Part shown: positions 32,725 through 41,561 of the stretch, in pieces
Numbering within the stretch: position 1 is the first letter of the stretch
Layout: the number at the start of each line of letters is the position of its first letter
Assembly (NCBI GenBank): GCA_030656145.1
Contig: JAUSOF010000061.1
Coordinates: forward strand, 1 to 44,768
Source of the DNA: Pseudomonas sp.
GTDB lineage: Bacteria > Pseudomonadota > Gammaproteobacteria > Pseudomonadales > Pseudomonadaceae
Direction: 5' to 3'
DNA: 44,768 nt
Position numbers and translations under genes: made by a program
The notes under the pieces: generated by a model
Told to the model about the DNA's origin: nothing
The model's database searches: none
Seen by the model: only the letters and a program-made list of their open reading frames with translations

Positions 32725-33276
32725 GAGGCTCTCGTTAGCGCCAAGCGGCGCACGTCCGGCCGGAGGCGGCAGGACACAATCATCGGAAGGGCTGCACGCG
32801 GGTGCAGCCGACTTATTCAGATTAGAACGAAAGCGCTATCCGGTGGGCGGGCATGACGGCAATGCCATAACGCCCAGAACGCGAGAATTTCAGGCAGTAG
32901 CGGGTTGAGCCGATCGGCACCAAAAAACATGCACTCCCGTCGCGACGGGAAGAACAGAGGGCGAACCAGGCAACGCAGGGGCGAATTCATTGGCTGAGAC
33001 TCGCATGCTGGCCAGCGAGGGTTAAACCTGACTTTTCACACGCTCAGTTGTGATGATGCTAAACATTCGACCGCCAAGCGCGAGCCAGGTCGCCGATCGT
33101 ACGGGCGCTCGCTCGCCGTCTTCGACGAAGCACTGTCGTGCAGCAAACTGGAGGTAACCGCGCTTGCTGGCCTGCTGGCACCTGTAGGCGCTAAGCGGAC
33201 AACGTCCGCCCAACGATCAACAGCCTCGCGCCGGGTCGGCCTGCTACACGTGCGCGGGAAAGCGTTTGGGAGCAGC
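32725..33276. other. Gene-free 552-bp stretch
   Basis: I see no convincing gene here. It contains a perfect 16-base palindrome TCCCGTCGCGACGGGA (32935-32950), then low-similarity sequence without ribosome sites. The right end merges into a family C hairpin element beside the chemoreceptor stop. The promoter of the leftward ligase-like gene should lie in its first 150 bases; a clear -10/-35 pair was not found. Confidence 0.5.
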
Positions 33277-33300
33277 CGCAATAGGCGAGCGTTTTTTCAC
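33277..33300 (+). repeat. Family C tail (copy 3), overlapping the chemoreceptor stop codon
   Basis: CGCAATAGGCGAGCGTTTTT then TCAC, matching the tails at 2998-3021 and 22402-22423. The last bases are the stop codon of the leftward chemoreceptor gene (33297-33299). Confidence 0.55.
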
Positions 33301-34868
33301 ACTTTCTCAGGCTTGTAGCCCAGGCGCAAACCGCCCCAGTGCCGGCCCTGCACCTTAATCGGCACGGACAAGTCGTGCATCAGTTCGCCGGTATCACGCA
33401 TGTAGGTTTGCAACAGCAGGCGCTGTTGATGACTGCCACAGCGGATGCCGGTGCGGTCGTTGAACAGGCGTTTGCTGCGACTCTTCGCCGTGTCGCGCAC
33501 ACGGTCGCCGCAGGGCGGATGGTTGAAGGCATTGTTGTGGGTCGGCACGTAGCCTTCCGGGGTGCTGGCGATGGCGAACACCAGCCCTTCGTGGCGCGCC
33601 AGCAGCGGTTCCTGCAGGGTTGGCAGAACCTGATCGGCATAGCGGTCGAAGCGGGTTTGATACTTGGCCGGGAAGCTGCCGGCAATCGGTTGATAGTGAC
33701 GGTCGAACAGGTCGTCCAGGCTGACCCGGCCGGCCTGGATATCGACCTCGAACTGGGCGGCGATGCTCGCGGCGCCTTCACGGGCCAGGTCATAGATGCG
33801 CTGGTGGTAATCGTCCAGGCCCACTTCGGCGAGCTGTTCGCTGACGGCCTCCGCCTGGCCGACCAGTTGTTCGGCGGCGCCCCCCAGTTGGCGGGTCTGC
33901 GCCTCACTGGCATGCACGTCGCCGCGCAATTGCTCGACGGCGACGAACAGGCTGGCCAGACGCTCATGGTTACTCGCAGCGCCGGCGCTGATCTGCGCGA
34001 CCTGACTCTCAACGTCCACGGCCAACTCGGCGATGCCCTGCAACTGCCCGCCCGTCTCCTCGATTTGCCGGGCAGCCTGATCCAGCTCGCTGGCTTGCTC
34101 CTGGATATGCGCCACCACCGCCGAGCTCTGCTGGCGAATATCGCTGACCATCTGGCCGACTTCTTCAGTGGCCGTGGCAGTGCGGGCGGCGAGGTTGCGC
34201 ACTTCGTCTGCGACCACCGCAAAACCACGGCCCTGCTCGCCGGCGCGCGCCGCTTCGATGGCGGCATTGAGCGCCAGCAGGTTGGTCTGGCTGGCAATCG
34301 ACTGGATCACCAGAGTGACCTGTTCGATCTGTTCGGTACGGCTGCTCAGGCCGCCGATCAGCTCGCGGCTAGCGGCTGTCTGCGCGCTCAGGTGCTGCAT
34401 CCGAGTAATCGCCTGGAGCAGCGCCTGCTGGCCGTCGGCACTGCTTTGGCGCACGGTCTGCGCGGCATTCAGGGTCTGCTCGGCACGTCGGGCACTGTCC
34501 TGCTCGGTATGGGTGATGGCGTCGGCGCCCTGACTGATCTGCTCGACGGCGAGCAGCTGCGATTTCAGCTTATCGGCCAACTGCTGCACCGCATGCGCGA
34601 CCTGAGCGGCGGACAACGCGTTATGACAGGTGCGCTGGGACAAGCTTTGGCTCAATTCGGCGAAGTCTGCGGCCACCGCACCGTCGAGCGCAGCAGCATC
34701 CTCGCCGCGCCGCCAAGGGCCAAGCCAGGGCCACAGGGCGAGCACTAAAAACAAGCCAATGCTCAGGTAACCGGGTAGCTGGACTTGCTGAGAGACCACG
34801 ATCAAGGCGACAAGCCCGAGCACGTGCATGACGCACGCGGTGGGAGAGCGGGTAACGGCAGAGCGCAT
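33297..34868 (-). CDS. Methyl-accepting chemotaxis protein with C-terminal sensor region
   Basis: A 523-residue chemoreceptor with an unusual order. Two closely spaced hydrophobic helices (about 11-29 and 33-51) have almost no periplasmic loop. The signalling domain follows (about 80-350), with the hairpin tip [31 protein letters not shown]. After it comes a C-terminal region of about 160 residues ([10 protein letters not shown]..., a [10 protein letters not shown] segment, [20 protein letters not shown]) that looks like a Cache/PAS-type cytoplasmic sensor. I chose the ATG at 34868, with AGG 6 bases before it; the ATG at 34880 lacks a ribosome site. Ligand unknown. Confidence 0.88.
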   Translation of the reverse strand: MRSAVTRSPTACVMHVLGLVALIVVSQQVQLPGYLSIGLFLVLALWPWLGPWRRGEDAAALDGAVAADFAELSQSLSQRTCHNALSAAQVAHAVQQLADKLKSQLLAVEQISQGADAITHTEQDSARRAEQTLNAAQTVRQSSADGQQALLQAITRMQHLSAQTAASRELIGGLSSRTEQIEQVTLVIQSIASQTNLLALNAAIEAARAGEQGRGFAVVADEVRNLAARTATATEEVGQMVSDIRQQSSAVVAHIQEQASELDQAARQIEETGGQLQGIAELAVDVESQVAQISAGAASNHERLASLFVAVEQLRGDVHASEAQTRQLGGAAEQLVGQAEAVSEQLAEVGLDDYHQRIYDLAREGAASIAAQFEVDIQAGRVSLDDLFDRHYQPIAGSFPAKYQTRFDRYADQVLPTLQEPLLARHEGLVFAIASTPEGYVPTHNNAFNHPPCGDRVRDTAKSRSKRLFNDRTGIRCGSHQQRLLLQTYMRDTGELMHDLSVPIKVQGRHWGGLRLGYKPEKV

Positions 34869-35104
34869 GACGGACCTCATCGTTTTTATTCTGGCGGAAC
34901 CAAGGCCAACTGCATCCTTACTCACTCAGTTCGCACACCTGTCGCTCAAGCATCTGAACCGGGTGCGCACTGCAGGCGAATCACTCACCTACTCACTGAG
35001 TCGGCTGACGCGGTCTGTAGACAGCCCCGCCAGCCGCTGGCTCAACAGTGCTTGATTCGATCACTCAACGCAGCGTTAAGCCATGGCACTTTGGTAGCAC
35101 ATGG

Positions 35105-36181
35105 CTAGCCGCAAAGGCGATGACGCTGGATAAACCCACGGTCGAGGTAATCCTTCCAGCGACCGAACAGGCGTCCGCCCGCGCTGTAGTCGCGCCAGCT
35201 GAGCAAGGCGCCACCATCGCCAGTGGCGAGCAGTGCCAGGCTTTGCCGCTGGGGGCGATAGTGGCGCAGCGGCAGACCACGCAGCGCCGCGTTGAGGTTG
35301 GCCGCCAGCACCGGAGCCTGACGCACCGAGTAGACCCCGCTTTTGCGCACTCCCGGCAGGCTGGCGCAATCACCGACGGCGAAAATATGCGGATGGGAGA
35401 GACTTTGCAGGGTTGTTGCGATTTGCACGAAGCCGGCTTGATCGCCGTCTAAACCGCTCTGCGCCAGCCAGGGCAGTGCCTGCGCACCACTGGCCAGGAG
35501 CAGGCGCTGACCGCGCCAGACCGGCGCCTCTCCGCTGATCAGGCAGTCGCCGTCGATACGACTGATTGGGCAATCTTCACGCACCCGCACGCCGCGCTGA
35601 CGCAAGTGCCCGAGGGCGCGCATGCGCAGACCGGCCGAGTGTCCGGCCAGCAAGTGACCGCGGCAAAACAGCGCCAGCGCCGGCACCTGGTCGGCCAGCG
35701 CGAGGGCCAGCTCGACCCCGGCCGCACCACCGCCAAGGATCGCCATGGGCTGCGGATCTGCCTGCCAGTTCTGCCAACCTGCAAGAAACTCAGCGAAGGG
35801 CTTTACCGCCAATACCTGCATGCCGGCGCCCATTTGCGGCGGACAAAAAACCTGAGCCCCAACATTCAGCGACAGCCAATCGGCATTCAGACCCCGACCA
35901 TCGGTCAGGTGCATCTGTTGCTGTACGGCTGACAGCGCCTCGGCCTGGCCAATAATCAGCTCAACCTTGGCCGCCCGACACAGCGGCGCCAGCTCGACCT
36001 GGCAATCGGCTGCGACGTAGCGCCCGGCCAGTAAGCCCGGCAACATCCCGGAGTACCACGCCTCGTGCCCGGCACTCAGCAAGGCAATGCGCCCAGGCGG
36101 TCGTTCGATCCGCGCCCAACGGCGCAATACGCCGAGGTGGGCGTGGCCGGCACCGATCAATAGCAGGTCATAGTGGTTCAT
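35105..36181 (-). CDS. NDH-2-like flavoprotein, SelD-N-terminus family
   Basis: A 358-residue pyridine nucleotide-disulfide oxidoreductase of the type fused to, or found beside, selenide-water dikinase SelD (TIGR03169-like), and similar to type II NADH dehydrogenases. The FAD loop is LLLIGAGHAHLGVL (residue 7 on), the NAD(P) loop AILGGGAAGVELAL and the second FAD motif HIFAVGDCASLP. It has no redox-active CxxxxC pair. No selD is in the window. It is the last gene of a leftward operon with the VTT-fusion flavoprotein and ArsS, 87 bases after DUF3047. Its substrate is unknown. Confidence 0.82.
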   Translation of the reverse strand: MNHYDLLLIGAGHAHLGVLRRWARIERPPGRIALLSAGHEAWYSGMLPGLLAGRYVAADCQVELAPLCRAAKVELIIGQAEALSAVQQQMHLTDGRGLNADWLSLNVGAQVFCPPQMGAGMQVLAVKPFAEFLAGWQNWQADPQPMAILGGGAAGVELALALADQVPALALFCRGHLLAGHSAGLRMRALGHLRQRGVRVREDCPISRIDGDCLISGEAPVWRGQRLLLASGAQALPWLAQSGLDGDQAGFVQIATTLQSLSHPHIFAVGDCASLPGVRKSGVYSVRQAPVLAANLNAALRGLPLRHYRPQRQSLALLATGDGGALLSWRDYSAGGRLFGRWKDYLDRGFIQRHRLCG

Positions 36182-36268
36182 CGAGCCGAGGCTTCCCTTG
36201 ATTCACGGCTGAAACAGTGACCGCATGGTAAGACTATGCGCCTCGTCTGTCGCCAAGCGACAGCAGGT

Positions 36269-36979
36269 TCACGGTTTGATCTGCAATTGCGGCGCAGCGA
36301 AATAGCTCTCGACACGCTCGCGGGTATTGTCGCTGTCGGCGGCGAACACCACGCCCAGAATCCGCCGCGGTGCGCTACCGAAGGCGGCAATTGCATCGGC
36401 GCGCAGGTCGCGACGCTCCTCCTGCCACTGCCCGAGTGGCGCCTCCGGGCCGCGCAGCACCAGCATCTCCACCGTTTCGGTGTAGGCGCTGCGAGCGCTG
36501 GTGCCGGGGGCGGCGCGGTTATCCCAGACATAGCTCAAGGTCGCGGCCGGCAGGTCAGGATCGAAGAAGGTGCGCGCCAAACGCAGCTTCTGCCGGGTGA
36601 CAAAGCTCAGCGAATCCAGCGGATAATCCAGCAGCACATAGACCCGTGCGGCGTAGTCGTCACCGTCGCGGGTGGCGAAGCGGGCCTGCTCCAGCTTCTG
36701 TTCGGTGCGCCATTGCCAGCTCAGTTGCCAAGGCTGATCACCGGGCAGGGCCAGTGGATGCAGCAAGCCGCCAGCGGCGGCATCGGCCTTGATCTGCAGC
36801 ACCTGCTGACCACCCTGGTCGACCAGAGTGCGCTCGGACGGTTTGAGTTTGGGGATATCAGCCAGCCGCCAGGGTGACGACCATTCGCCTGCGGGCGGGC
36901 CGGCCGTCCAGGGCGTCAGCAGATTATCCGCTGGCGTGAACGGGGCGAAAGCCAGCAGCACCAGCAACCAGCCGCGCAT
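36269..36979 (-). CDS. Exported DUF3047 protein
   Basis: A 236-residue protein of the DUF3047 family (function unknown). It has a short signal peptide (MRGWLLVLLAFAPFTPAD) and a beta-rich body with WQLSWQWRTEQKLE, DDYAARVYVLLDYPLD, TLSYVWDN and RRILGVVFAADSDNTRE, a jelly-roll-like pattern suggesting a periplasmic carbohydrate- or lipid-binding fold. Its ATG shares one base with the TGA of the upstream VTT-flavoprotein gene (TGATG), so the two are translationally coupled. A longer GTG frame from 37051 would run into that gene. Confidence 0.82.
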   Translation of the reverse strand: MRGWLLVLLAFAPFTPADNLLTPWTAGPPAGEWSSPWRLADIPKLKPSERTLVDQGGQQVLQIKADAAAGGLLHPLALPGDQPWQLSWQWRTEQKLEQARFATRDGDDYAARVYVLLDYPLDSLSFVTRQKLRLARTFFDPDLPAATLSYVWDNRAAPGTSARSAYTETVEMLVLRGPEAPLGQWQEERRDLRADAIAAFGSAPRRILGVVFAADSDNTRERVESYFAAPQLQIKP

Positions 36980-39120
36980 CAGCTGCGCCTCCAGCCATGG
37001 AAGCGCTCGACCAGGCGCAACAACCCCTGGGGCGCGTGGGCGCGTTTCCACTCGCCGGCCGCGTATTTATTGGCCTCGCTCATGGTCGGATAGGTATGAA
37101 TGGTGCCGAGAATCTTGTTCAGCCCCAGGTTGTACTTCATCGCCAGCACATACTCGGTCAGCAATTCGCCAGCGTGCTCGCCGACGATGGTGACGCCAAG
37201 AATCCTGTCCTTGCCGGGCACGGTCAGCACTTTGACAAAGCCATGGGCGGCCTCGTCGGCAATCGCCCGATCCAGATCGTCGATGCCGTAACGAGTCACC
37301 TCATAGGCAATGCCCTGGGCCTGCGCTTCCGTCTCGGAGAGGCCGACGCGGGCCACTTCCGGGTCGGTGAAGGTGCAGTGCGGAATCACCCGATAATCCA
37401 CTTTGAAGCGCTTGAAGCCACTGAACAGCGCGTTAACCGCCGCATACCAGGCCTGGTGCGCCGCCACATGAGTGAACTGGTACGGACCAGTGACGTCACC
37501 CACCGCGTAGACATTCGGCAGACGCGTGGCCAGGTATTCGTCGGTTTCCAGGGTGCCGTTGGTACGCACGGTAAGGCCCAGCTCCTCGACACCATAGCCG
37601 GTGACGTTGGCCACCCGGCCAAGGGCCAGCAGCAGGCCGTCGAAGGCGATGGTCACCTCTTCGCCGGTGTCCAGGTGACGGGCGATCATGCGCTGCTCGC
37701 CATTGACCATCTCAAAGCGTTCGGCTTGATGGCGCAGGCGCAAGTCGACACCATCGGCGCGCAGGCTATCCATCACCGCGGCACTGGCATCGGCATCCTC
37801 GCGCGGCAACAAGCGCCCGCCGCGCTCCACCTGAATCACCTGGCTGCCGAGGCGCTGAAACGCCTGGGCCAGCTCACAGCCAATCGGCCCACCGCCCAGC
37901 ACCAGCAGCCAGCGCGGTTGTTCGCGCAGCCCCCAGATGGTGTCCGAGGTATAAGCCTGCACCTGCTCCAGCCCAGGGATGTCCGGAACCAAAGGCCGAG
38001 CCCCGGCGGCAATGATCAGATTACGGCTGGTCAGGGTCTGACCGTTGACCTCCACGCTCCAGGGCGAAAGGATTTTCGCCTCGCCCTGGATCACCTCGAC
38101 CCCCAGACCGGTGTAGCGCTCCACCGAATCATGCGGCTCGATATCGCCGATCACCCGCTGAATACGCGCCATTACTGCCGCGAAATCCACGGTGCCCTGC
38201 ACGCCACTAAAGCCCAGTGCAGGGCCTTTTTTTAGCTCGTTGGCCAGTTTGGCAGAGCGCAACAGCGCCTTGGATGGCACGCAGCCAGTGTTCAGGCAGT
38301 CGCCGCCCATCTGGTGTTTTTCGATCAGGCTGACCTTGGCCTTCACTGCCGCCGCGATATAGGCGCTGACCAAGCCGCCTGCGCCAGCGCCGATCACCAG
38401 CAGATTGCGATCAAAGGCCTTGGGCTTGTGCCAACCGGCATAGACCCGCCGCGCCTGCACCAGGCCGAGCAGTTTGCGCGCGATCAAGGGGAACAGGCCG
38501 AGCAGAATGAATGCCCCGAGCAGCCCCGGCGAGAGAATACCGGCCAGCGAATCCAGCTGGCCCAGTTCGCGCCCAGCGTTCACATAAACCAGCGTACCCG
38601 GCAGCATACCCAGCTGACTGACCCACCAGTAGGTGCGCAACGGCAGGCGGGTCAGGCCCATGGCCAGGTTGATCAGGAAGAACGGGAACACCGGCACCAG
38701 GCGCAGGGCAAACAGATAAAACGCACCTTCGCGCTCGACCCCGGCATCAATCCCGGCCAGGCGCTGACCGAAGCGCAGCCGCACCCAGTCGCGCAACAGA
38801 AACCGGCTGCTGAGCATGGCCAGGCTCGCGCCCATGGTGGAGGCGAAGGACACCAGCACAAAACCTTCGAGTAAACCAAACAACGCCCCGCCCAGCAGGG
38901 TCATCAACGCAGCGCCGGGCAACGACAACGCGGTAACGGCGACATAGGCGATGAAAAACAGCCCCGCCGCCTGCCAGGGATTGCTCATGACCTGGGCGTT
39001 CAGCGCCGCCTGCTGCGCCTTGAGCGCGTCCAGACTGAGGTACTGACCGAGGTCGAAGACAAAAAAACTGCCCAGCAGGGCGAGAATCAGACCCATCAGG
39101 GCGATTTTGCGGCTATTCAT
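36979..39120 (-). CDS. Fusion of VTT (TVP38/TMEM64) membrane domain and mercuric reductase-like flavoprotein
   Basis: A 713-residue two-part protein. Residues 1-225 are membrane-embedded: an N-terminal helix, then a VTT/DedA-like core (LSLPGAALMTLLGGALFG, FALRLVPVFPFFLINLAMGL, YWWVSQLGMLPGTLVYVNAG). Residues 238-713 form a complete disulfide oxidoreductase: FAD loop GAGAGG (244-249), redox pair Cys275/Cys280 in GGDCLNTGCVPSKA, NAD loop LGGGPIGCELAQ, and the C-terminal active-site His675 and Glu682 in HTYPTMSE. There is no N-terminal metal-binding domain and no C-terminal Cys pair, so true mercury reduction is unlikely. It overlaps the upstream gene by 8 bases and the downstream gene by 1. Confidence 0.9.
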   Translation of the reverse strand: MNSRKIALMGLILALLGSFFVFDLGQYLSLDALKAQQAALNAQVMSNPWQAAGLFFIAYVAVTALSLPGAALMTLLGGALFGLLEGFVLVSFASTMGASLAMLSSRFLLRDWVRLRFGQRLAGIDAGVEREGAFYLFALRLVPVFPFFLINLAMGLTRLPLRTYWWVSQLGMLPGTLVYVNAGRELGQLDSLAGILSPGLLGAFILLGLFPLIARKLLGLVQARRVYAGWHKPKAFDRNLLVIGAGAGGLVSAYIAAAVKAKVSLIEKHQMGGDCLNTGCVPSKALLRSAKLANELKKGPALGFSGVQGTVDFAAVMARIQRVIGDIEPHDSVERYTGLGVEVIQGEAKILSPWSVEVNGQTLTSRNLIIAAGARPLVPDIPGLEQVQAYTSDTIWGLREQPRWLLVLGGGPIGCELAQAFQRLGSQVIQVERGGRLLPREDADASAAVMDSLRADGVDLRLRHQAERFEMVNGEQRMIARHLDTGEEVTIAFDGLLLALGRVANVTGYGVEELGLTVRTNGTLETDEYLATRLPNVYAVGDVTGPYQFTHVAAHQAWYAAVNALFSGFKRFKVDYRVIPHCTFTDPEVARVGLSETEAQAQGIAYEVTRYGIDDLDRAIADEAAHGFVKVLTVPGKDRILGVTIVGEHAGELLTEYVLAMKYNLGLNKILGTIHTYPTMSEANKYAAGEWKRAHAPQGLLRLVERFHGWRRS

Positions 39121-40081
39121 CAGTCAGCGCCTCCTGAGCGCACAGGCGTTGGCACAGGCTGAAACCGGCCAGCAGGGCATGCTGTGGCTGATCCGCCACG
39201 GCGCCCAAAATACGTGAGCGATAAGACAACGCCGCTGGGCTGGCTGTCGGCCATTGGCGGTCGAAGTCGGCAAGAAAAGCCTCGTGAGCGTAGTGCAACG
39301 GCAGTGCCTCGATAAACAACCCATCCCGCTGGCAGCGATACAACGCTGCCGGATGGGCCGTGGTAGCAATCCGGCTGATCAGCCCGTAGTGGCCGTCAGC
39401 GAAGTTCGGTAACCCGGCCGCGCCATTATTGATCAGCGCGCCATGGGCCAGATTCAACGCCACCGCAGCGCAGGTGTGACTGGTAGCCAACACCCTGACC
39501 TGCTTGGCCGCCAACCACTGATCCAGTTGCTGCTGGCGCCCAGGCTCGGCCAAGGCCTCGCGGGCGCAGCTCCAGCCAGCCAGGGAGTATTCATCACCGT
39601 GACTGATCGCGACCCGCTGGCCGCCGACACTGACCAGCGCCGTGGCCGGGCGTGCGGCCAGTCGCGCAGCCATGCCAGGCAAGCGCTGCACAGTCTGGCT
39701 CAACTCGCGCTGGATGGCATTGGAGCGCTCAACCAGGGCGTCATCGACGCTTGCCGGGTAGGCGCAGCCGCAACCAGCGCCACTGTCATCGAGTCGCCCG
39801 AGTTCGGTTTCGACGTTGCCGCGCAAGGCCAGATGCCCGCTCAAGCCCTGCTCTACTTCTTGAAAAACAGGTGTATCGCAGTCGAACCAGTGGGCATCGC
39901 CGTTGAATACCACACGCGCCTGCGGCTCTGCATCCAACCGTTGCTGCAGCGCGGCCAGGGCCTGGCGATTGCCGTAGAGGCCGCCGACCACATACAGACT
40001 CTGGCAGTCGAACAACGGTTCGCCAGCGAAGGCATCGCTGGGCAAACGGTAATCCAGCGGGCAATCGCGACCGGCGCGCAT
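39113..40081 (-). CDS. Divergent metallophosphatase-like protein
   Basis: A 322-residue protein with the layout of a calcineurin-like metallophosphatase: YVVGGLYGNRQALAAL, VVFNGDAHWFD, LRGNVETE, ISHGDEY and LATSHTC. The first motif, normally D-x-H-G-N, reads G-L-Y-G-N, so two metal ligands are missing; GNHD has become GNVE. Either the metal site differs or the enzyme is inactive. The start is the ATG at 40081, which shares one base with the symporter TGA; a TTG three bases earlier is in frame. Substrate unknown. Confidence 0.75.
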   Translation of the reverse strand: MRAGRDCPLDYRLPSDAFAGEPLFDCQSLYVVGGLYGNRQALAALQQRLDAEPQARVVFNGDAHWFDCDTPVFQEVEQGLSGHLALRGNVETELGRLDDSGAGCGCAYPASVDDALVERSNAIQRELSQTVQRLPGMAARLAARPATALVSVGGQRVAISHGDEYSLAGWSCAREALAEPGRQQQLDQWLAAKQVRVLATSHTCAAVALNLAHGALINNGAAGLPNFADGHYGLISRIATTAHPAALYRCQRDGLFIEALPLHYAHEAFLADFDRQWPTASPAALSYRSRILGAVADQPQHALLAGFSLCQRLCAQEALTDE

Positions 40082-41460
40082 CAAGCTCGACCCCGCAGCC
40101 AGCCAGGAATCAGGTAACCGAGCACGCAGAGACCCAGGCCATACAGGTTGGCGCCCAGCAGCAGCGCATATTTGCCGTCGCCGATGGCCCAGCTTTGCGG
40201 AATCCAGCCAAGAGTGAGGGCTACGCCCAGGCCCAGGCCAGTCCAGAAGCTCAGGTGAAAACCCAGTCGCGTCGGGGTGGTCAGGCCGTGCAGGATAAAC
40301 ACCGGCGCCAGGCCGATAACCATGGTGCCGCTGATAGTAGTGGCCTTGAGAATATCGGTACCGGCGATCATCGGCAGGTTACCCAGTAAGGCAAACACCA
40401 CCATCACCGCCATGCCCACGCCGATGGCTTTCTGACCCAGGTCGCGGCCTGCCAGTTTCGGCAGCTCACGCCCGGCCAGCTTGGCCAGGCTGGAGAAGGT
40501 CGAGTCGAGGGTCGAGCCCGCAGCCGAAACCATCACCACCGTCATCACCAGCAAGGCACCGATGCCCATGGTCTTGGCCAGGGCCGCCGGCACGTTATCC
40601 GAGGCGGCCAGGCCGGTGAGCTGGGCATGCACGCCGATCAGGCTGAAGGCGAGAATGGCGAAAAAGCCCAGCACCCCGGCGATGACGAAGGAGCGGCGCA
40701 TGGTCTTTTCTTCGCTGATAAAGCCGCGATCGGTCAGTACCGGGTCGTGGAAACCGTAGCTGAAGGCTTGCAGACCGGCGACCAGGAGCAGATCGACGCC
40801 GGCATTCAGTGCCCAGTTACTGGTGCTGACCAGCTCGGCAGGCGAATGCTTCGGCAGCACCAGGCTGAGCACCCAGACCAGCGCGACAATAAAGATGGCC
40901 GCCTGAGCGGCATCGGTGAGAATCGAGCTGCGCAGGCCGCCACGCAGGCTGTAGGCCAGGGTCACGGCAGTGAACAGCAAGGCCGAGGCGATAAACTCCA
41001 GGCTGCCGGAGTCGCCGTAATAGCCGCCAACCACCGCTGTATTGCTCCACACCTCGTTGAACAGGCGAATCAGAATGGCTGCCGAGAACGCCAGCGCCGC
41101 GCCACGCCCGTAATGGCTACTCAGGAAGCTCACCAGCCCGGTAGCCGCATAGCGCCGACGCAGGCGATAGATGACAAAGCCGGTCAGCGGGATCGACAAC
41201 CAGTACATGGCATAGGCCAGACCGCCGACCAGGCCATAACTGGCGCCAAGGTTGGCGGCGTTGGTCACCGACTTGGCGAAGATCCAGCTGATGAAAATAC
41301 TCGAGGTCAATAACCAGGGTGCCGCGCTCCGCCCCTGACTGTCCTCGCCATTGAAGAAACCGCCAAGCGTCACGGCACGCGGCGCCAGCGCCAGCATCAG
41401 CACGCCGTAGAGCACAAGAAAGCCCCAGAAAAACAGCCCGGTAAGACTGGTGGGTTGCAT
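40081..41460 (-). CDS. Sodium:solute symporter family protein
   Basis: A 459-residue SSS-family transporter with about 13 hydrophobic segments. Family features include WLLTSSIFISWIFAKSVTNAANLGASYG (helix 1-2 region), a SLRGGLRSSILTDAAQAAIF segment and VVMVSAAGSTLDSTFSS, which carries the conserved Na+-site serines in the eighth helix. The substrate cannot be read from sequence. It is linked to arsS upstream (101-base gap with a family A repeat) and to the metallophosphatase downstream (1-base overlap), suggesting it imports the compound this operon handles. Confidence 0.88.
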   Translation of the reverse strand: MQPTSLTGLFFWGFLVLYGVLMLALAPRAVTLGGFFNGEDSQGRSAAPWLLTSSIFISWIFAKSVTNAANLGASYGLVGGLAYAMYWLSIPLTGFVIYRLRRRYAATGLVSFLSSHYGRGAALAFSAAILIRLFNEVWSNTAVVGGYYGDSGSLEFIASALLFTAVTLAYSLRGGLRSSILTDAAQAAIFIVALVWVLSLVLPKHSPAELVSTSNWALNAGVDLLLVAGLQAFSYGFHDPVLTDRGFISEEKTMRRSFVIAGVLGFFAILAFSLIGVHAQLTGLAASDNVPAALAKTMGIGALLVMTVVMVSAAGSTLDSTFSSLAKLAGRELPKLAGRDLGQKAIGVGMAVMVVFALLGNLPMIAGTDILKATTISGTMVIGLAPVFILHGLTTPTRLGFHLSFWTGLGLGVALTLGWIPQSWAIGDGKYALLLGANLYGLGLCVLGYLIPGWLRGRA

Positions 41461-41495
41461 GGAACGGTCCTTAGTAGATGGCTATATCGGCGGGT

Positions 41496-41557
41496 GTAAG
41501 GTGCACCGTGCGCACCAATGCTTCATTCCCTGCGGTGGTGCGCACAGCGCACCCTAC
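41496..41557. repeat. Dispersed palindromic repeat, family A (short type)
   Basis: GTAAGGTGCACCGTGCGCAC at the left and GGTGCGCACAGCGCACCC TAC at the right, both short-type arms, 62 bp in all. It lies inside the arsS-symporter intergenic gap and ends 5 bases before the arsS stop codon region. Confidence 0.7.
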
Positions 41558-41561
41558 GGGG

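Noticed and set aside
36979..39120. Annotation as mercuric reductase MerA
   Set aside because: The C-terminal cysteine pair and the N-terminal heavy-metal domain are missing and no other mer genes are near.
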